A stretch of 64,000 nucleotides of DNA, from the NCBI RefSeq assembly GCF_019320115.1, contig NC_089587.1, positions 85,360,384-85,424,383 of the forward strand. The letters run 5' to 3'. The stretch's first letter is position 1. The number at the start of each line of letters is the position of its first letter. Source of the stretch: Miscanthus floridulus (Eukaryota; Streptophyta; Magnoliopsida; Poales; Poaceae). The notes below the pieces were generated by a model, which did not search any database, was not told the origin of the DNA, and saw only the letters and a list, made by a program, of their open reading frames with translations. Of the stretch, positions 44,301-55,186 are shown piece by piece. Made by a program: the position numbers and the translations under genes.

Positions 44301-47300
44301 AATTTTAAGACCATAGGCCTGATAGTTTAGGAGTTACATGACTTTTAAGTCCTCTATCAAGTTTTGATTTTATTCTGAGCAGATCTGAAAGATGCTAGTG
44401 TTTGATCTAGTTAGGATTTGAATGAGTTTTTGGTGATAATAACAAAGTTGTAGATAATTCATGTATCTAGATTCTGTTAAAATTTGGTGGTATTTGGCCA
44501 AGTAGTTTGTGAGTTATGCCTGTTTAAAGTTGAGTTACAGAATTGATTACTCTCTGTCTTGTTTAGACCAGTTTCTGTAAATGTGTATATTTGACTTAGT
44601 TAACTTGAGAATCATGCTAAGATGATTAAATATGAATTGTAGATAATTTCATAAGATTTCCAGAATGTCTTCTTGCAAGTCATTTGGCTTTGTGTAACTC
44701 CAGTTATAGCTAAATCTTGTAGCTGCTATTTGCATGTCCAGAAATTGACAGATTCCCATTTTTTTTGTTTGCTTGTATATTGCTAAGTGTGGCTCATACC
44801 TTTGATGATGGTTGAGTTAGAGTACCTGAGATCTTGGGAAACTTGTGTCATGCTTGGTGTTGACATCGTCTTTGCTATCGTGGCATGATAAATTGTGCGA
44901 TATTTATAGTAAGTAATGTGAAGTGCTTGTGCATGTTAATGTAACCTTGTGCTTGTCTTACTTACTGCATGCGATGCATTGCCTATTGCACTTCTATGTA
45001 TTCATACACCTGCATCTTGCATCTCATTTAGGTACGCTAGATAAACCATGTGAAGGATGTGATGTGGAGTCAAACCCGAAGATGGAAGGACTAAGCAAGT
45101 GCTAGGGCCGGAGATGTCACCAAGTCGGTGCGAGCTAACTGAACTGACTTGTGTCGGATCCCAGGCAAGCCCCGGAGCATTATAAGTCTCCCAGTAATTT
45201 ACAAATGTTTACTTACGTATTTATGATTGATGCATTAGGTTATAAGAGTTGAATGAAACCACTTGATGCATGTACACTCCTTGTCCAGATATTAACCCTT
45301 TAACCGGTATAGGTCCAGGATCGAATATATGCTTAGCCATGCTTAGACCGGTAGAAGTCGGGTGATGTCCTGTCACCTGCGAGATATAGGTGGATACCGG
45401 AGCACGGTTGGCTATATCTGCTATCGTGGAACAGAACCATGTGGTAAAAGTAAATCGAGACCGGACGGGAAGTCGATAGAGAAGCAACAAGACATGAAGG
45501 TCTTGGGTGTGGATTTATCCCCATCTGTGTCGATTAAGGACCATACCGTTGTTGGCGCTTCTGACAAGATTGAACGCATGCCTCTCACTTAGCTGGCCAG
45601 ATAACTCGTTCCGACCGCGAAGCTGAGTAATTCAACTCAGGCCGGGAACCGTTCTGTTGTGCGCTCCTTCCGGGGAACAATCAGACTGAGCCCAAGGGCT
45701 GGCTTGGCCTGAGCATCCTGACATCTGGTGTTCTAGATTGTGCGGCGCGGTACGGACCCGCGAAATGTGTACCTGAGTTGTACCAAAGGTGACCTAAGAC
45801 TATCGTGGTTGATAGATCTGGGTTTGTGTTAGGAATAAATTCCCAGCTGGTTGAAATCGATTCGAATCGCCGTCTCTCCCGGATAGTGAGAAACTTGGCT
45901 AGTCCCAACATCGTAGTAATTGGATTATGGAATGTGATGGTTCGGATAAACATGGAATTACTATACCTGCTATGGTTACTATTGTATGCTCTAAAAAGAT
46001 ATACCACATGTTTGGCACAGGATAGTTGCTAATCTAGAGATGGATAGTTCTAATTAACTTGATGACAGAATTATAATTGTATAATTGAGTTAATCGCTTT
46101 TTATGCAAAATGTTGTCAAGCTACCTCCACTTATAAAGCCTTGCATACTCCTTGGAGTCAATTTTATTTCTAGTTTATGACGGGTAAGTCTAGCTGAGTA
46201 CATTCGAGTACTCAGGGTTTATCCCACCATGTTGCAGGTGAGGTTTCGGCCTGTTGAAGATGGTGGCTAACCGCCGGTGGGCTCGGTGACTCTATATTTA
46301 TTCTCATCTATATGCTTTTATCTGAGGATGTCACTTATGCTAGCAATGTATTTGGAACTCATATTAATAAAATCCTTCGAAAGCAATGTTGTTTTCACTA
46401 ATCGGTTTTGAAATTCAAACTTGTATTATTATTTACGAACCTATTCGTAATATTATTTCCGCTGCAACTCTGTGTATGTGATGTGTATTTGCTTAATCAT
46501 GCGATCTTGGTTGTGATGTTGATTTACCGAGGTCCTGCGTGACACTCGGCGGACTACCGGGTTTATATAAGTGAGAGTATGCGCGTGTCAACGTGTTAAG
46601 CGGGGACAGCCATACTTGATCTTGTATAAATTGGGCGGTTCTGTCACAGCTGGTATCAGAGAGAGATTAAGCATAATACTGTCATGTACTTAGTTTTCAA
46701 AACAAAGTTTTGTTTTAAAAAGCCTATTTTGACTAAAATTTTAGCTACAGGCAAATTTGTCAAAACTAATTTACAACACTATGCTAGCGACATCCTCCTT
46801 TATGCCCAGTTAAGGACTATTAGGTGGCTATCTAAGTACTAACTTTGGAGGATGTACTTTATTGCAATTTTTACTTTCGTCGTCCATACGGCGTGCTATT
46901 GTATGGATGCCGTTCACTTGAATGGTAATGTCTGGATCAATTGCCTCTACGCCTAGGTAAGTGTGAGTTGTGAGAGCCTGACAGTCCAACTGTCGGTCTA
47001 GGGAAGAGTTAGCTATGGTTACTGGAATATTTACATGTTACACATATGTATATATGAAGGTAATTAATTGCGGGTATATTTATCAGGGTAGCTATGGATA
47101 TCAAAGTATATACATCTAGGGATGTGTATATGGAGAGTATCTTAGTTTACCGCTTTCATTGTGTGCTTATTTATCTCTTGTGGGGATGGGCTGCAATGAG
47201 TTTGCCTGCAGGTATGCTAACCATGAATGCGTAGATTGAATGTGGCTGACGACTAACTATATATAGAGAGAGTACGTTTTATGCCACCGACATAGAACGT

Positions 47301-47989
47301 GATTGCCGCCTTAGGCTGGCAATTTTGTGAGGACGAATAGGACGAGCATGCATCATGATTGTGCTTGTGCATAAATATGCTTCCCTCACCTTGATCTAAT
47401 ACGAAGTAACTTGTGATCAATGTGATGTTACTATCTTCCCTATGTGAAGATAGATAAAATGCCTTGTACCATGTCGCTTGAATAGCTGTGCTTGAAGATA
47501 GGATGTGATTAGCTTTGCTTTGTATGTTTGCTTCCAAAGGAAATAGATGACAAGATGATAGTTAGCAAAAAGTTCACCTCTTTGAAAACTAAATTGCTTA
47601 ATGTAGGTAAAACTTGTTTTGTAGAGATATCCACCTACTCAGTAAAAAGGAAATAACAGACAATAGTACCTTACCATCATGTTTTACATGATATGTGTAG
47701 TAGTGTTGCTGTAGGTGACTACTTGTTAGGTGCGAGCTTTGTGCTTAATAATCGTCATTTAAGCTAATTGGATTGAGTGTTTCGAAAGGCGTGTTTAAGG
47801 CTAGGATGTAGGTGTGGATGCTCGTTATCTAGGTAGTGCCGTAGCTGTCACTCTTTTGTCCTCGGTAAGCATACGAGTGTTGAAGAGCGCTATCCTAGAA
47901 CGGCGTCTAAGTTTTGATAATTTCTTGGTTGTCGTCTCCCATTTAAGTTCTCTTTTAGGAGCCTGAGCCGGTGCACGTGATTGCTAGCC
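41328..47989 (+). repeat. Tandem duplication unit, copy 2 (truncated to 6,662 bp)
   Basis: Matches 33632-40293 with about 34 substitutions by eye, nearly all transitions and all left of about 45625. From there to the end the two copies look identical. It is cut at GCTAGCCA (47990), where sequence jumps into the LTR. Confidence 0.9.
41540..46648 (+). repeat. LARD LTR, copy 2 (5,109 bp)
   Basis: Same length and termini as copy 1. It is preceded by the unmutated target site GCCCA. Confidence 0.88.
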
Positions 47990-48711
47990 ATGGAATGTGA
48001 TGGTTCGGATAAACATGGAATTACTATACCTACTATGGTTACTATTGTATGCTCTAAAAAGATATACCACATGTTTGGCACAGGATAGTTGCTAATCTAG
48101 AGATGGATAGTTCTAATTAACTTGATGACAGAATTATAATTGTATAATTGAGTTAATCGCTTTTTATGCAAAATGTTGTCAAGCTACCTCCACTTATAAA
48201 GCCTTGCATACTCCTTGGAGTCAATTTTATTTCTAGTTTATGACGGGTAAGTCTAGCTGAGTACATTCGAGTACTCAGGGTTTATCCCACCATGTTGCAG
48301 GTGAGGTTTCGGCCTATTGAAGATGGTGGCTAACCGCCGGTGGGCTCGGTGACTCTATATTTATTCTCATCTATATGCTTTTATCTGAGGATGTCACTTA
48401 TGCTAGCAATGTATTTGGAACTCATATTAATAAAATCCTTCGAAAGCAATGTTGTTTTCACTAATCGATTTTGAAATTCAAACTTGTATTATTATTTACG
48501 AACCTATTCGTAATATTATTTCTGCTGCAACTCTGTGTATGTGATGTGTATTTGCTTAATCATGCGATCTTGGTTGTGATGTTGATTTACCGAGGTCCTG
48601 CGTGACACTCGGCGGACTACCGGGTTTATATAAGTGAGAGTATGCGCGTGTCAACGTGTTAAGCGGGGACAGCCATACTTGATCTTGTATAAATTGGGCG
48701 GTTCTGTCACA
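47990..48711 (+). repeat. LARD 3' LTR remnant (722 bp)
   Basis: Corresponds to the last 722 bp of the full LTR (38231-38952) with four differences by eye (for example CTGCTATGG to CTACTATGG). It joins the interior at a two-base AT microhomology and is followed by the target duplication GCCCA and the resumed antisense exon. Confidence 0.9.
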
Positions 48712-48716
48712 GCCCA

Positions 48717-50623
48717 AGGAGGGGTTGCCGAGGCGGCCCCTACACAGTCGGATGGGGCCATCATGCCCTTTGTTGCCGAGGCTCTCGGGGCCTCCGAGGC
48801 TAGGGCGATGGAGGCCACGACGCCCTCGACCGCCAAGACCGTAGTGGCCACGGTCGGTGTCTCTGCGTCTACCGAGGCCACGATGGCGGAGGTCGGGGCC
48901 CCTGAGACCGCCGAGGCTGTGATTGCAGAGGCCAGAGCTTCTGAGGTCACCAAGGCCATCGTGATGGTGGTGAGGCCGTCTGTGCATGAGGCGGGGATGC
49001 AGGCGGTGGAGGCCTCAGTCGTGCCCTTGGTTCAGGGCCCGTCGTTGTTGCGGGAGGGCGCCCGAGAGATGGAGGTCTATCTGATTTCCTCCGATGATAC
49101 TTCCCGGGCGCGGGAGGTGGTCGACACCGAGGAGACCGATGCCGTGGAGCGGCCGGCACCACTCTTGGACGAGGGAAGCTCGGCCCTTGTGCGGGTGCGA
49201 CTCGAGCCCTGCGGGTGGGATCACCCGAGGGTACTGTGGCGGAGCCAGGATGACCCTGAGGGGGAGCCTTTGTTCACCCTCGAGGACGCGGCCGAGGGCG
49301 GGCGCTGGAGCACCTTCGAGCAGTACCGCGAGCTAGCGGAGCGGTCGCTACGGATGACGCTATCCGTGGTGGCCGACAAACTGCCCGGAGTCACCTAGGT
49401 TCGTGTTTTCCTTTCTCTCATGACGTTGTTCTTTTCTCGGTTTTTGTCTTTTCTCGTGACGTTGTTCTTTTCTCGCTTTTTGTCGCAATCGACGCCCAGG
49501 TCCCTCGGGAAGTCAGTCTTCCTCTGGTGGGAGAGGGGAATCTAGGACTAGCTTCAGTGACAGAGGGGCCTTCTTGCCGATGCTAACGAGCTTCTATCGG
49601 CACGAAGCGCGGAGGTGGAGGACCTCCGCCTTTGCTGTGCCGACGCGAAGGTCGAGGCGGCCACAGCCCAGACGTAGCTCGCCCCCTTGGCAACGCGGAT
49701 CAAGGAGCTAGAGGAGGAGCTTACCCGCGCTGTCAGCGATCGGTATGCCTTCAGATCTCGGGCTGAAGAAGCGATGGCCTCGGGCAAGGCCCTTGCTAGG
49801 CAGCTAGGGGCAGAGGAGAGTGCGCACCAGCTAACCAAAGGCGCTCTGAACGAGGCCCTTGCTTCGGTTGAGGCCTCGCAAATCGAGGCTGTGGTTTTGA
49901 GGGGGACGGTCGAGGGTGAGTTCCAGTCCCCTTGTTTCGTTTCCTTCTCCTTATGTTCGCTCCCTAACTTCTTTGTATGACATAGAGCTGGGGAGTGAAG
50001 CTTCCAGGGCGGCCGAGGCCTCTCGGGTCAAGGCCCAGCGGTTGAAGGAGAAAGCCGAGGCCTGTCAGGTCGAGACCCAACGCTGGGAGCAGAAGGCCAA
50101 GGGTGAGTTCCATGGGCTTCCATCCCTAACTTGAGTTGTTTTTTCTCTGGCTCGACCTCATAACATTTTCTATCTTGCAGAGTCAGAGGCGGAGTTCGCT
50201 CGGGCCGCCGAGGCTTCTAGCGCGGTGCAGACAGTGCTCGACACCGAGATCGAGGAGCATGAGGCACTAAAACATGCTACCCTTTCTGCCTGCGAGGCCT
50301 TGGAGGTCGAGGGGGTTCAGTCAGGCAGCTCCCTTGGGAGTCGCTTGATTGCGCTAAGCAGCCAGATGCGCGAGCGACTCCGAGGGGCACTGCACACGGG
50401 TGTCAAGTGGGTGATGGCCGTCATCTCCTCTCACTACCTTGGCGTTGACCTCCCGGCCATCAGTGATGGCTATGTTCTACCTGATGATGAGGAGGAGGCC
50501 AACGTGGCCGTCGCGAAGCTGATGGAGGCGGTGGAAGGCCCTGGCACGGCGCTGGCGATGCTCTTTGAAGAGGAGGTGGTTCCTCCCCAACCATCTGCCG
50601 GTGCTAAAGGCCCTGAGCCTTAA
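48717..50623 (+). pseudogene. Antisense ORF, exon 3 (right part) to exon 6
   Basis: Exon 3 continues to a TAG/GTTCGT boundary at 49398. It is Ala/Glu-rich, then has VYLISSDDTSR and WDHPRVLWRSQDDPEGEPLF. Exon 4 (49500-49915) encodes a long heptad-like coiled coil (LATRIKELEEELTRAVSDRY) with stops near its start. Exon 5 (49986-50102) continues the coil. Exon 6 (50181-50623) ends in DGYVLPDDEEEANVAVAKL and a natural TAA. All introns have GT/AG ends. The order (transposon domain, basic linker, low-complexity region, coiled coil, acidic C-terminus) resembles proteins encoded by the extra ORF of grass Tat-like elements; the coiled coil suggests self-association. Its end faces the end of gag-pol 568 bp away. 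Confidence 0.7.
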
Positions 50624-51190
50624 TCTAGGCCCCGGGGGCTATGTAAAGATAGAACAGGGGTTATTTTTGTATCATAACATTTGTGGCCGTCGAGGCCCCT
50701 GTTTCTGAAGTATTTGTGTTTCTTAGTTGTTTTTCTCATGCTTCCGAGCCTTTGTCCTCTGTTGCTTCTGATCAGATTTCGTTTGCAAAACACCCCTTTG
50801 GGGCCTAAGCCGTCCCTTGAGCGAGAGGTAGTGAGGGAGTGCCGTAGCCTGGGGGCATAGGCCGTCTCGCGACTCTACCAGCCTCTTGCTTAGGAAACAG
50901 ACCTTGGTCCGAGGAGTCTTTACAAATGATTCGTCAGAGCCTGCTAGAGTCTTGGCATAGGAATTTTTGCGAAAAACAACTAAAGAATGGTGCATGGGAC
51001 CTAGGGGGAGTCCCCCATCTAGCCCTCGAGGGAGGCTTGGTTCTGCCGAGGTAGAGCCGAGTCTCCCTTGTCGTGTTTATTGTACTGCCGAGACCTACGA
51101 TGGGCTCGGGGGGTTTCTTGAAAAATAAGACCAACTAAAGAATGCTTTTTAATTGTATTTCGGGAAACGACATATACAATGCTTGGAAAT
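50624..51190. other. Spacer between convergent antisense ORF and gag-pol
   Basis: 567 bp with no coding frame. It would hold both polyadenylation regions. Transcripts from the two strands that overrun here would overlap. Confidence 0.5.
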
Positions 51191-51214
51191 TTAGGGATAA
51201 AAGCGACATAGCTA

Positions 51215-52420
51215 TTCTATGTTCCAAGCGTTGGTGAAGATTTCGCCCTTCTTGTTGGCCAGCTTGTAGGTCCCGGGCTTTAGTACTTGGGCGATGATGT
51301 ATGGTCCTTCCCATGGTGGAGTCAGCTTGTGGTGACCCTTGTTGCTTTGTGCTAGCCTCAACACCAGGTCGCCTACCTTCAAGTCTCGGCCTCGGACGTG
51401 TCGGGCCTGATAGCACCGCAGGCTCTGCTGGTATTTGGCCGAGTGTAGTAGGGCGACGTCTTGGGCTTCCTCCAGCTGATCAAGGGTGTCTTCTCGGGTG
51501 GTGCGGTTACTTTGTTCGTTATAGGCTTGCAGCCTCGGGGAACCATATTCTAGGTCGGTGGGGAGGATGGCCTTAGCCCCATAGACTAGGAAGAAAGGCG
51601 TGAATCCCGTGGCTCGGCTTGGAGTGTTCCTCAGGCTCCAGATGACCGACGGGAGTTCGGCGAGCCATTTCTTGCCAAACTTTTTCAACCGGTTGTGAAT
51701 CCTTGGCTTGAGGCCTTATAGGATCATGCCGTTGGCACGCTCCACTTGGCCGTTGGTCCTTGGGTGTCCTACGGCCGACCAGGCCACTCGAATGTGGTGG
51801 TCATCGCAAAACATCAGGAACTTTTTGCCGGTGAACTACGTCCCGTTGTCGGTGATGATGGTGTTGGGGACCCCAAACTTGTGGATAATGTCAGTGAAGA
51901 ACAGCACCGCCTGCTCGGATTTGATTTGATTGATCGGACGAGCCTCGATCCATTTGGAGAACTTGTCGATTGATACCAGTAGATGGGTGTAGCCCCCGAG
52001 GGCCTTTTGCAGAGGCCCGACCATGTTGAGCCCCCACATAGCGAACGGCCATGTGATGGGGATGGTTTGCAGGGCTAAGGCCAGGAGATGTGTCTACCGA
52101 GCATAGTACTGGCATCCTTCGCAGGAGTGTACTAGCTTGGTAGCGTCGGCGACCGCTGTCGGCCAGTAGAACCCTTGGTGGAAAGTGTTCCCTACGAGCG
52201 TCCGAGGCGCCGCATGGTGCCCGCAGGCGCCTACGTGTAAGTCCTAAAGTAGGGCTTGGCCTGCCTCGGCACTGATACACCGTTGGAGGACACCTGAGGG
52301 ACTTCGCCTATACAATTCGTCATTGTAGAGGGCGTAGGTCTTGGCTCGGCGCGCGAGCCGTCGTGCTTCGGTTCTGTCGTCAGGAAGCTCCCCCCGATCA
52401 AGCCAATCGAGAAACGGGAC
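51215..52420 (-). pseudogene. Integrase region of the Gypsy element
   Basis: Has the HHCC zinc finger (His residues in DLHVGACGHH, Cys residues in HSCEGCQYY), then the DDE core: Asp in VSIDKFSKW, Asp in TIITDNGT, Glu in QVERANG, followed by FTPFFLVYGAKAILPTDLEYG and the C-terminal VGDLVLRL...PPWEGPYII section. Stops at 52244, 52094, 51836, 51716 and 51212. The protein ends in YP before the natural TAA at 51191. Confidence 0.85.
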
Positions 52421-52624
52421 TCGCCAATCCGCGTCCTGATCAGTCTGTGGAGGCTCAGCGTTGACTTCCATGACCTCAGGCTCGGTTGAGGGGGTCTCAG
52501 CAACAGAGGGGGCATCGAGCTTCGCCACAGGTTCCACAGGTGGGCCCTCCTCAGTTGTCGAGGTGCAGCCGATGGAAGGTTTGTGGAGGTCTCTGGCGAA
52601 GACGTTCGAGGGGACCGGGGCTCG

Positions 52625-53002
52625 TGCCAAGGCCATCTTTGCTAGCTCGTCGGCGGCCTCGTTGTATTTCCGTGCGACGTGATTTAGTTTGAGACCGTCG
52701 AACTTGTCTTCTAGGCGTCGTACCATCTTGCAGTAAGCCTCCATTTTGGGATCGAGGCAGTTTGACTCCTTCATCACTTGATCTATGATGAGCCACGAGT
52801 CGCCTTGGATGTCGAGGTGCCGTGCCCCAAGCTCAATGGCGACTTGCAAGCCATTGATGAGGGCCTCGTATTCGGCCACATTGTTGGAGGTGGTGAAGTG
52901 GAGCCGCACCATGTAGCGCATGTGTACCCCGAGGGGTGAAATGAAGAGCAGGCCCATGCCTGCCCCGGTCTTCATTAGGGATCCGTCGAAGTACAGGGTC
53001 CA
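52625..53002 (-). pseudogene. Second (archaeal-type) RNase H of the Gypsy element
   Basis: Runs from WTLYFDGSLMKTGAGMG through NNVAEYEALINGLQVAIELG, DIQGDSWLIIDQV and YNEAADELAKMAL. The D-E-D-D catalytic positions are all present: Asp in FDGS, Glu in AEYEAL, Asp in QGDSW, Asp in AADELA. A second RNase H between the first RNase H and integrase is characteristic of plant Tat elements and would supply the activity the degenerate first domain lacks. Confidence 0.85.
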
Positions 53003-53194
53003 GCACTTCGTTAGAATTTGAGCAGGTGGCAGTTGGGTATCTGTCCATTCAGCCACGAAATCGGCCAAGACCTGAGACTTGATCGCTTTTCGAGGCGCAA
53101 AGGTCAAGGTTTCCCCCATAAGCTCGACAGCCCACTTGGCTATCCTACCCAAGGCCTCCTGGTTATGAACTATCTCTCCTAGGGGGAAGGATGA

Positions 53195-53518
53195 TACCAT
53201 AGTCACTAGGTGCGACTTGAAGTAGTGGCGCAGTTTGCGCCGGGCTAGGACCACGGCGTAGACCAGCTTCTGGATGTGGGGGTAGCATGCTTTGGTCTTG
53301 AAGAGCACCTCGCTAACAAAATAAACAGGTCGTTGGGTGGGCAGAGTATGCCCTTCTTCCTGCCTCTCTACCACTACGGCGACGCTGACCACTTGGGTCA
53401 TTGCGGCGACATAGAGTAAGAGGGCCTCATCCATGGCCAAGGGTATCAGGACGGGAGGATTGGTGAGCAGCCTCTTGAGTCGGTCGAGGGCTTCCTCGGC
53501 CTTGGGGGTCCAAGAAAA
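53195..53518 (-). pseudogene. RT-linked RNase H of the Gypsy element (degenerate)
   Basis: Recognisable by FSWTPKAEEALDRLKRLL, LYVAAMTQVVSVAVVVE and PVYFVSEVL...ACYPHIQKLVYAVVLARRKLRHYF. The usual first catalytic aspartate (as in DAS) is not seen in the LYVAAMTQ segment. This matches the degenerate RT-linked RNase H described for elements that have gained a second domain. Confidence 0.7.
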
Positions 53519-53519
53519 A

Positions 53520-54430
53520 CGCTCGGACTTTCTTAAGAGTCGGTACAGAGGCAAGCCTTTTTTGCCGAGGCGCGAGATGAAGTGGCTCAGGGCTGCAAAG
53601 CATCCCATGACCCTTTGCACTCCCTTGAGGTCTCTGATTGGTCCCATGCTAGTTATGGCCGAGACCTTCTCTGGGTTGGCTTCAATGCCGCATTCCGAGA
53701 CTATGAATCCCAAGAGCATGCCTCGGGGGACCCCGAACACACACTTCTCGGGATTGTGCTTGATGCCCTTCTCCCTAAGGCATTTGAAGGTTATCCTTAA
53801 GTCGTCGATGAGACCCTCAGCCTTTCTGGTCTTGACCACGATGTCGTCTACGTAGGCCTCGATGGTCTGCCCAATGTTGTCGCCAAAGACCTAGGTCATG
53901 CATCGTTGGTACATGGCACCCGCGTTTCTGAGGTCAAAGGGCATCATCACGTAGCAGTACATGCCAAATGGTGTGATGAAAGAAGTCGTGAGCTGGTCGG
54001 ACTCTTTCATCTCGATCTGATGGTAACCGGAATACGCATCGAGGAAAGACAAGGTCTCGCACCCTGCGGTGGAATCAATGATTTGATCGATTCAAGGTAA
54101 TGGGAAGGGGACCTTTGGACAGGCTTTGTTCAAACCAGTGTAGTCTACGCACATCCTCCATTTCCCATTTTTCTTCTTGACCAACATGGGGTTAGCCAAC
54201 CACTCTGGGTGGGACACTTCCTTGATGAACCCGGCTGCCAAGAGTTTCTGTATCTCCTCACCGATGGCCCTACGCTTTTCCTCATCGAAGCGGCACAGGC
54301 GTTGCCTCGCCGGTCTAGATCTAGCCCGGATGTCTAGGGCGTGCTCAGTGACTTTCCTTGGTATGCCCGGCATGTCCAAGGGACTCCATGCGAATATGTC
54401 GACGTTTGCACGGAGAAAGTCGACGAGCAC
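53520..54430 (-). pseudogene. Reverse transcriptase region of the Gypsy element
   Basis: Shows VKKKNGKWRMCVDYTGLNKACP (fingers), then FLDAYSGYHQI and AYVDDIVVKT, the catalytic YVDD box at about 53845-53860, followed by the LGFIVSECGIEANPEKV thumb-side motif. All catalytic residues are intact. Two stops interrupt it, at 54092 and 53891. Confidence 0.85.
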
Positions 54431-54439
54431 GGCTTCCTA

Positions 54440-55015
54440 TTTGATGTCGAGGGTGGCGCTGACCCTTAGCGATCGGTCGTTGGGGCAGGCAGGGTCGACC
54501 AGGATGAGTTTGATGGTTTCAGTGGACTCGAACGCCCCCGCGTGATGCTTGGAGTTAGGCACCTCGCCACTGAGTTGGTCGAGGTGGGTGATGAGGGTCT
54601 CGGCCTCTGCAAGAGCCTCGGCGTACTCGATGCATTCGATGTCGTAGTCGTATGCATGTTCGTACGTGGACTCAATCGTGATGACACCGCTAGGGCCTGG
54701 CATCTTGAGCTTGAGGTAGGTATAGTTGGACACTGCCATGAACTTGGCGTAGCACGGCCGCCCCAGAATGGCATGGTAGGCTCCCCCGAACCCAACTACC
54801 TCGAAGGTGAGGACTTCCTTGAGGTAGTTGGAGGGGGTGCCGAAGCAGACAGGAAGGTCGATGCGCCCGAGGGGTCGCATGCGCTTCCCTGGCACGATGC
54901 CGTGGAAGGGTGCGACGTCGCCTCGGAGCCTCAATCGGTCGATCTCCAAGAGCTCCAGGGTGTTGGCGTAGAGGATGTTGAGGCCGCTGCCTCCGTCCAT
55001 CAACACCTTGGAGAG
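54440..55015 (-). pseudogene. Aspartic protease region of the Gypsy element
   Basis: Contains the active-site motif LMDGGSGLNILY (Asp followed by Gly-Gly-Ser, where the more usual form is DTG or DSG) and the downstream hydrophobic-glycine motif HAILGRPC. This would cleave the polyprotein. Preceded by a TGA at 55016 and followed by a TAG at 54437. Confidence 0.75.
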
Positions 55016-55186
55016 TCAGGTGTTGCCGATGATCGGGTCGACGACCAGTGGGTACTGCCTGGGATTCGGAATATGGTCAGGGTGGTCATCTCAATCGAAG
55101 GTGATCACCTCTCGAGACCAGTCGAGGTACTGGGGGGTGGCCACCTTGACCGAGAAGACCTCTCGGCGTTCCCTCTTGCGCTGTCA

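Larger units (their letters stand above)
33844..48711 (+). mobile_element. LARD-like retrotransposon with 5.1-kb LTRs, tandemly duplicated and 3'-deleted
   Basis: Flanked by ACCCA (33839-33843) and GCCCA (48712-48716), with the duplicate inner copy also preceded by GCCCA (41535-41539); the original target site is therefore GCCCA. LTR ends are TGTAACACCC...TTCTGTCACA, followed by GCTGGTATCAGAG, a methionine-tRNA primer site. The interior has no Gag or Pol homology. Very long LTRs around a non-coding interior define LARD elements (Sukkula is the barley example). Structure: LTR1, interior, exon fragment, LTR2, shortened interior, last 722 bp of the 3' LTR. The primer type and TGTAACACCC start suggest a Tekay/Del-like Gypsy relative; that part is inference. 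Confidence 0.85.
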
